Part shown: piece by piece, positions 7,664 to 10,433 of the stretch
How the letters are laid out: each line of letters begins with the position of its first letter
Position numbering within the stretch: the stretch's first letter is position 1
NCBI GenBank assembly: GCA_026770595.1
Contig: MU634746.1
Span: 1 to 10,433, forward strand
Source of the DNA: Ochromonadaceae sp. CCMP2298
Taxonomy: Eukaryota; Sar; Synurophyceae; Ochromonadales; Ochromonadaceae
Reading direction: 5' to 3'
Length of the DNA: 10,433 bases
Program-made: the position numbers and the translations under genes
The notes under the pieces: generated by a model
What the model was told of the DNA's origin: nothing
The model's database searches: none
Seen by the model: the letters and a program-made list of their open reading frames with translations, nothing else

Positions 7664-8896
7664 TTACTCGATCGGTGTCTCGCTCGTCATTTCATCATCC
7701 TCGTATACGCGCTCATAGCGCATGCCATTTGCCCTCGTAAGGATGAATCGGCCCTGCTTCTTGCCCTCCTCCCACTCCCCTTCGATGCTGACCCCAGTAG
7801 AATCCTTGTAAAAGCCTTGTCCGTGCCTCTTGTCCTCACGAAACAGCCCTTCGAAGTAACACCCATCACTCCTCTTCATAATGCCCTGTCCGTGCCGCAA
7901 GCCCTCCTTCCACTGCCCGTCATAACTCTTAACAGTACCTTCAGTCCAGACTGTTCTGCCGAACCCGTGACGCTTCCCCCCCCGCATCTGCCCGGTGTAT
8001 GTGAAATTGCCCCCCCGCATGAAATTGCCCCCCCGCAGATCGCAAGAGATAATCAGCGAGACCCACTCCATTCTGCCCGCAGCCGCTTCCTCCCCAGACG
8101 CCTGGAGAATGGACACGTAGAGCTGCAGGCTACTGCTGTCTGCCTTGGCCGATGCGCATGCTATCTCCAGAGATGCGATTCTGCTCTTCATCGCTCCGTA
8201 TTCCGCCTTCATCGCTGCACCCTCTACCCTCCCTGCTGCACTCTCCGCCTCCACTGCTGCAATTTTTAACTGGACCGAAGCGCTCTCTGCCTTGACTGCG
8301 GCAACAGTCTTCATCATCATGAATAAGTGTGCTCCCATGTCGCCGCTGTGAGCACCCATGTCTCTACGCGCAGCCCTGAAGGCACACCCCGCCTCTGGGA
8401 AGAGACAGGAAACCTCCACGAATGGGCACACAGCCACGTGCGCCTTGCAATCTTTCAGCTTCCCCGTCCACTCGCAGGATGCAGTGGACGATGCTGCGCC
8501 GTGGTCCTGCTTTCGCTTCTTCTGCTGGTGCCCATCTTCTGCATCGGCAGGAACGTCGCTTCTGCTGCTCGCACTGTCGGTCTGGCCGCTTCCACCACTG
8601 GCATCAGCATCGCACGCACCTTGAGGACAGCGGACTTCGAGCTGCAGAATCATATTTCTCGCCATTCTGGCAGGCTCCTCCTGTCTGATTGGCGCCCTGC
8701 ACTCCGGGCACGTGGTCTCGTTCCACTGAGCGATGCAAGCATGGCAGTAGGTGTGGTGGTCGCTGCAGACCACGACGGGGTCACGAAGCACCTCCAGGCA
8801 GATGCTGCATGTGAAGTCGACAGGAGGCGGCGTCAAGAAGAGCCCGCGCGGATAACCACAGGCCGCAGCTGGTTGCTGGCTGCCGTGCTGCTGCAT
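7664..8896 (-). CDS. RING / TRAF-type zinc finger / coiled-coil / MORN protein
   Basis: Single exon of 410 residues. The ATG at 8896 follows an in-frame TGA at 8930-8932 with no ATG between, and has A at -3. Domains in order: a RING finger at 30-66 (C30, C33, C44, H47 or H48, C51, C54, C63, C66, with W58 and a CPEC end), indicating E3 ubiquitin ligase activity; a TRAF/SIAH-like zinc finger begun by CPQGAC (90-95), interrupted by about 45 residues of Ser/Asp/Lys-rich sequence, and resumed at CEWTGKLKDCKAHVAVCPF to H190; a coiled coil of four 14-residue repeats (199-254); and about four MORN repeats at 298-392 (YDGQWKEGLRHGQG, YFEGLFREDKRHGQG and similar). MORN repeats commonly bind phospholipids or scaffold proteins, so a membrane- or cytoskeleton-directed ligase is inferred. 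There is no signal peptide or membrane segment. The RING has one extra residue between C44 and C51 compared with C-x-H-x3-C. C-runs of 7-8 bases in the MORN-proximal part are possible sequencing weak spots, but the frame holds through them. Confidence 0.88.
   Translation of the reverse strand: MQQHGSQQPAAACGYPRGLFLTPPPVDFTCSICLEVLRDPVVVCSDHHTYCHACIAQWNETTCPECRAPIRQEEPARMARNMILQLEVRCPQGACDADASGGSGQTDSASSRSDVPADAEDGHQQKKRKQDHGAASSTASCEWTGKLKDCKAHVAVCPFVEVSCLFPEAGCAFRAARRDMGAHSGDMGAHLFMMMKTVAAVKAESASVQLKIAAVEAESAAGRVEGAAMKAEYGAMKSRIASLEIACASAKADSSSLQLYVSILQASGEEAAAGRMEWVSLIISCDLRGGNFMRGGNFTYTGQMRGGKRHGFGRTVWTEGTVKSYDGQWKEGLRHGQGIMKRSDGCYFEGLFREDKRHGQGFYKDSTGVSIEGEWEEGKKQGRFILTRANGMRYERVYEDDEMTSETPIE
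8002..8037 (-). repeat. 18-base tandem duplication before the MORN repeats
   Basis: Two perfect copies of TGAAATTGCCCCCCCGCA lie head to tail. They encode RGGNFM followed by RGGNFT just before the first MORN repeat of the RING-MORN protein. A related CCCCCCCGCAT about 20 bases further on encodes MRGGK. It is a recent-looking in-frame duplication. Confidence 0.93.
8135..8302 (-). repeat. Four 42-base units coding for the coiled coil
   Basis: The coiled-coil segment of the RING-MORN protein is made of four 14-residue units: AAVKAESASVQLKI, AAVEAESAAGRVEG, AAMKAEYGAMKSRI and ASLEIACASAKADS. On the + strand the unit ends remain recognisable in DNA (for example TCCGCCTTCATCGCTGC against TCCGCCTCCACTGCTGC), which points to growth by tandem duplication. 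Two heptads per unit keep the coil in register. Confidence 0.78.
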
Positions 8897-9308
8897 ATTG
8901 AAGAAGGACGGTTCTCGAAGGAGAGAGATTCAATTGCGATTACCTCTTTCTGAATGCATCTGCCTTCTCTTTAGAATAGGTGTATTGGAGGGTGATGAGA
9001 AAAAGAGAGAGAGACACACCACAAAAGGAAAATTTCCGAAATTGGGGCATGAAAACTTTCAGACTTGAGAAGATGAAATACGTACAAATACGATAACAAT
9101 GAGAGGAGAATGTGTGTGTACGATCTCGCGTATCCAGTTAGCCCATCTACCCATTACCTTGTAGTGTACAATATGTAAATATGTGAAAGCAGCCTGCCGC
9201 CTACAGCCTTTCTAGCCGGCTCCCTTCTCTACTTCTCTGCTCTCCCCTCTGCCTACTTGTTAGCGAACCGAAGGATTATAGAATAACCACCCCCCTCCTT
9301 AGCCCCCT
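8897..9308. other. Intergenic region between two minus-strand genes
   Basis: This stretch holds the promoter and leader of the RING-MORN gene and the 3' end of the CS-domain gene. It is more AT-rich than the genes, with an AAAAAGAGAGAGAGAC tract at about 9000-9016. No open frame with protein-like composition, RNA gene or clear motif was recognised. Confidence 0.65.
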
Positions 9309-10325
9309 CTACTTCGGTGCGTACTGTATCTTCACACACAGCAGGCCGCGCTTCTTCTTGAAGGAGGCAGTGGCACCCTCCAGCAATCGGAAGCTGGGGC
9401 CGGAGTAACGCACGCCGAATGTCAGTGCACCAGTGGGGTTGGGGGCAGAGGTGGAGGCAGGGGTGGGGGCAGGGGTAGGGGAGGCGAGGTCGCTATGCTG
9501 CAGGCGCAGGCTGACCTCCGAGGGGGACACCTGCAGGGGACAGGTGCAGGGACAGGGATAGGGACAGGGTTAGGGACATGGGTAGGGTAAAGATTAAATA
9601 GGTGACATGTGACATATGACGTGTGACGGGGTGTGTAATATATGGTATATGATATGTGATATGTGATATATGATATATGGTATATGGTATGTGGTATGTG
9701 GTTTATGGTATGTGATATGGCGGGTGAATATGCCTCACCAGCAGCTCCATCGCACCCGTGTCCAGCGCGCTGCTGAGGCCTGTGAGAGTCACCACCAGCA
9801 CTGAGGGGGAGGTGGGGCCGGACTCGGTCTGCAGAGATGTGAGTGTGTGTGGATGTGTGTGTGCGGATGTGTGGGTGTGGGTGTGGATGTGGGTGCGGGG
9901 CGTGGAGGCAGAGAGAAAAGAGAGAGGGGGCAGGGAGGTAAGGGTTAGAAGGGAGGAGGTGAGGAGATTAGAAGCGGCAGATGCGAGAATAGAGCTAGCG
10001 GGTGTACCGTGGCTGTAAGCGTGACTGCTGCGGGACAGGGGTTGATGATGTGCAGCTGCTGCTCCAAAGGCACCCCCACACCCTTCGTCCCCATCCCCAT
10101 CCCCACCGCCTTCGCCCCCTTTGTCACAGGTGGGGTGGGGGGCTCCTGCGCCGCTTCCCCGCCCAATCCCCCTCCCACGCCGAGCTGCTGCATCGCCTGC
10201 TGTATCTGCTTAGCTGTGTCTGCATCCGCGCCCGCCAGAGAGCTGCGCACCTGCTCGGCTGAGAGGCCCAGACCCCCCCCTCCCCCTCCTCCCCCCAGCA
10301 CCTTGGCGAGATCTGCGATCATCAT
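9309..10325 (-). CDS. CS/p23-like C-terminal part of a probable PIH1-family protein (partial)
   Basis: Three exons are visible on the minus strand: 10325-10008, 9828-9739 and 9530-9309, ending at TAG (9311-9309). All junctions are phase 0 with GT/AG ends. The first visible exon follows CTCTACCAG and probably is not the gene start, so the 5' part lies beyond the window. The visible 210 residues are a Gly-rich helical segment (MMIADLAKVLG, then LSAEQVRSSLAGADADTAKQ and IQQAMQQLGV), a Pro/Gly linker, then SVLVVTLTGLSSALDTGAMELL joined to VSPSEVSLRLQHS, a Thr/Pro/Ala insertion, YSGPSFRLLEGATASFKKKR and GLLCVKIQYAP. The order of strand, SS..D..L.VS, and A.F.KK...L.V at the end matches the CS-like domain closing PIH1-domain proteins, cofactors of the HSP90-R2TP and dynein-assembly machinery. 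The PIH1 domain itself would be in the missing part. Another CS/HSP20-fold protein is possible. Confidence 0.55.
9531..9738 (-). other. Last intron of the CS-domain gene, repeat-rich
   Basis: Phase-0 intron of 208 bases, CTGCTG|GTGAGG to CCCTGCAG|GTGTCC on the minus strand. On the + strand it holds a run of GGG triplets at 9549-9587 and then degenerate GATATGTGATAT/GGTATATGGTATG repeats (about 9597-9720). It joins GAMELL to VSPSEV within the CS-like domain. Confidence 0.8.
9829..10007 (-). other. Second-last intron of the CS-domain gene
   Basis: Phase-0 intron of 179 bases, GCCACG|GTACAC to TCTCTGCAG|ACCGAG on the minus strand. On the + strand, 9840-9900 is a GTGTGGATGTGTG-type repeat and 9905-9965 is purine-rich, so the transcript has a long C/A-rich and pyrimidine-rich tract ahead of the acceptor. 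Confidence 0.75.
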
Positions 10326-10329
10326 CTGG

Positions 10330-10433
10330 TAGAGGGTAGAGGGTAGAGGGTAGAGGGTAGAGGGTAGAGGGTAGAGGGTAGTAGAGGGTAGAGGGTAGAG
10401 GGTAGAGGGTAGAGGGTAGAGGGTAGAGGGTAG
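10330..10433. repeat. TAGAGGG heptamer tandem array
   Basis: Fourteen full TAGAGGG units, in two runs of seven broken by a truncated TAG unit at 10379-10381, continue to the window edge. On the minus strand it is CCCTCTA and runs straight into CTCTACCAG|ATGATG, the likely 3' splice site of the CS-domain gene, so it probably lies in an intron and supplies its pyrimidine tract. It has no stop codon in any minus-strand frame, so coding read-through cannot be excluded. The G-rich, short unit is telomere-like in form but is not a telomere repeat I know. Confidence 0.92.

Noticed and set aside
7565-8269. 234-codon plus-strand open frame across the RING-MORN gene
   Set aside because: It is antisense to the MORN and coiled-coil codons, and its Leu/Pro/His-rich sequence is the shadow of those repeats.
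10330-10433. A true telomere at the right end
   Set aside because: The unit is not a known telomere sequence to me, it has an internal truncated unit, and it abuts the acceptor of a gene whose 5' part must lie beyond it.
1-10433. Transposons, CRISPR arrays, tRNA or rRNA genes, bacterial operons
   Set aside because: No transposase-like or reverse-transcriptase-like frame, no spaced repeats with unique spacers, and no tRNA or rRNA signature was seen; spliceosomal introns argue against a prokaryotic origin.

Overview
The window is nuclear DNA of a eukaryote, most likely a microbial one such as an alga or other protist. Two genes are interrupted by short introns (74 to 208 bases) with GT...AG ends, the coding sequence is GC-rich, and both introns and exons are full of simple repeats. 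The domain mix fits this: F-box/LRR and RING-MORN proteins of the kind found in expanded protist families, a CCR4-type nuclease and a MnmC-like oxidoreductase. I cannot name the lineage. A stramenopile or another alga with a complex plastid is a guess based on domain style and on a signal-peptide-like N-terminus on the oxidoreductase.

Layout. 1-104 is an ATACTAAC octamer array. 460-3568 (+) is a seven-exon gene for an 820-residue protein whose CCR4/Angel-type exonuclease-endonuclease-phosphatase (EEP) fold is interrupted by a Mut7-C domain with its zinc ribbon and by a long low-complexity linker. 3569-4341 is a convergent intergenic stretch with simple repeats. 4342-5706 (-) is an intronless F-box-like/LRR gene. 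5707-6024 is a divergent intergenic region. 6025-7392 (+) is an intronless FAD-dependent oxidoreductase of the DAO superfamily. 7408-7470 is a GT-rich tract. 7664-8896 (-) is an intronless RING / TRAF-type zinc finger / coiled coil / MORN protein. 9309 to about 10325 (-) is the 3' part of a gene in three visible exons ending in a CS/p23-like domain, probably PIH1-like. 10330-10433 is a TAGAGGG heptamer array that the window cuts off.

The genes do not form a pathway or operon. Loose themes are RNA turnover and tRNA modification (the EEP/Mut7-C protein, perhaps the oxidoreductase) and ubiquitin ligation or protein assembly (F-box/LRR, RING-MORN, CS domain). The most notable items are the split nuclease with a second nuclease-fold domain inside it, an intron bounded by a near-perfect 17-base direct repeat, and the RING-to-MORN fusion.
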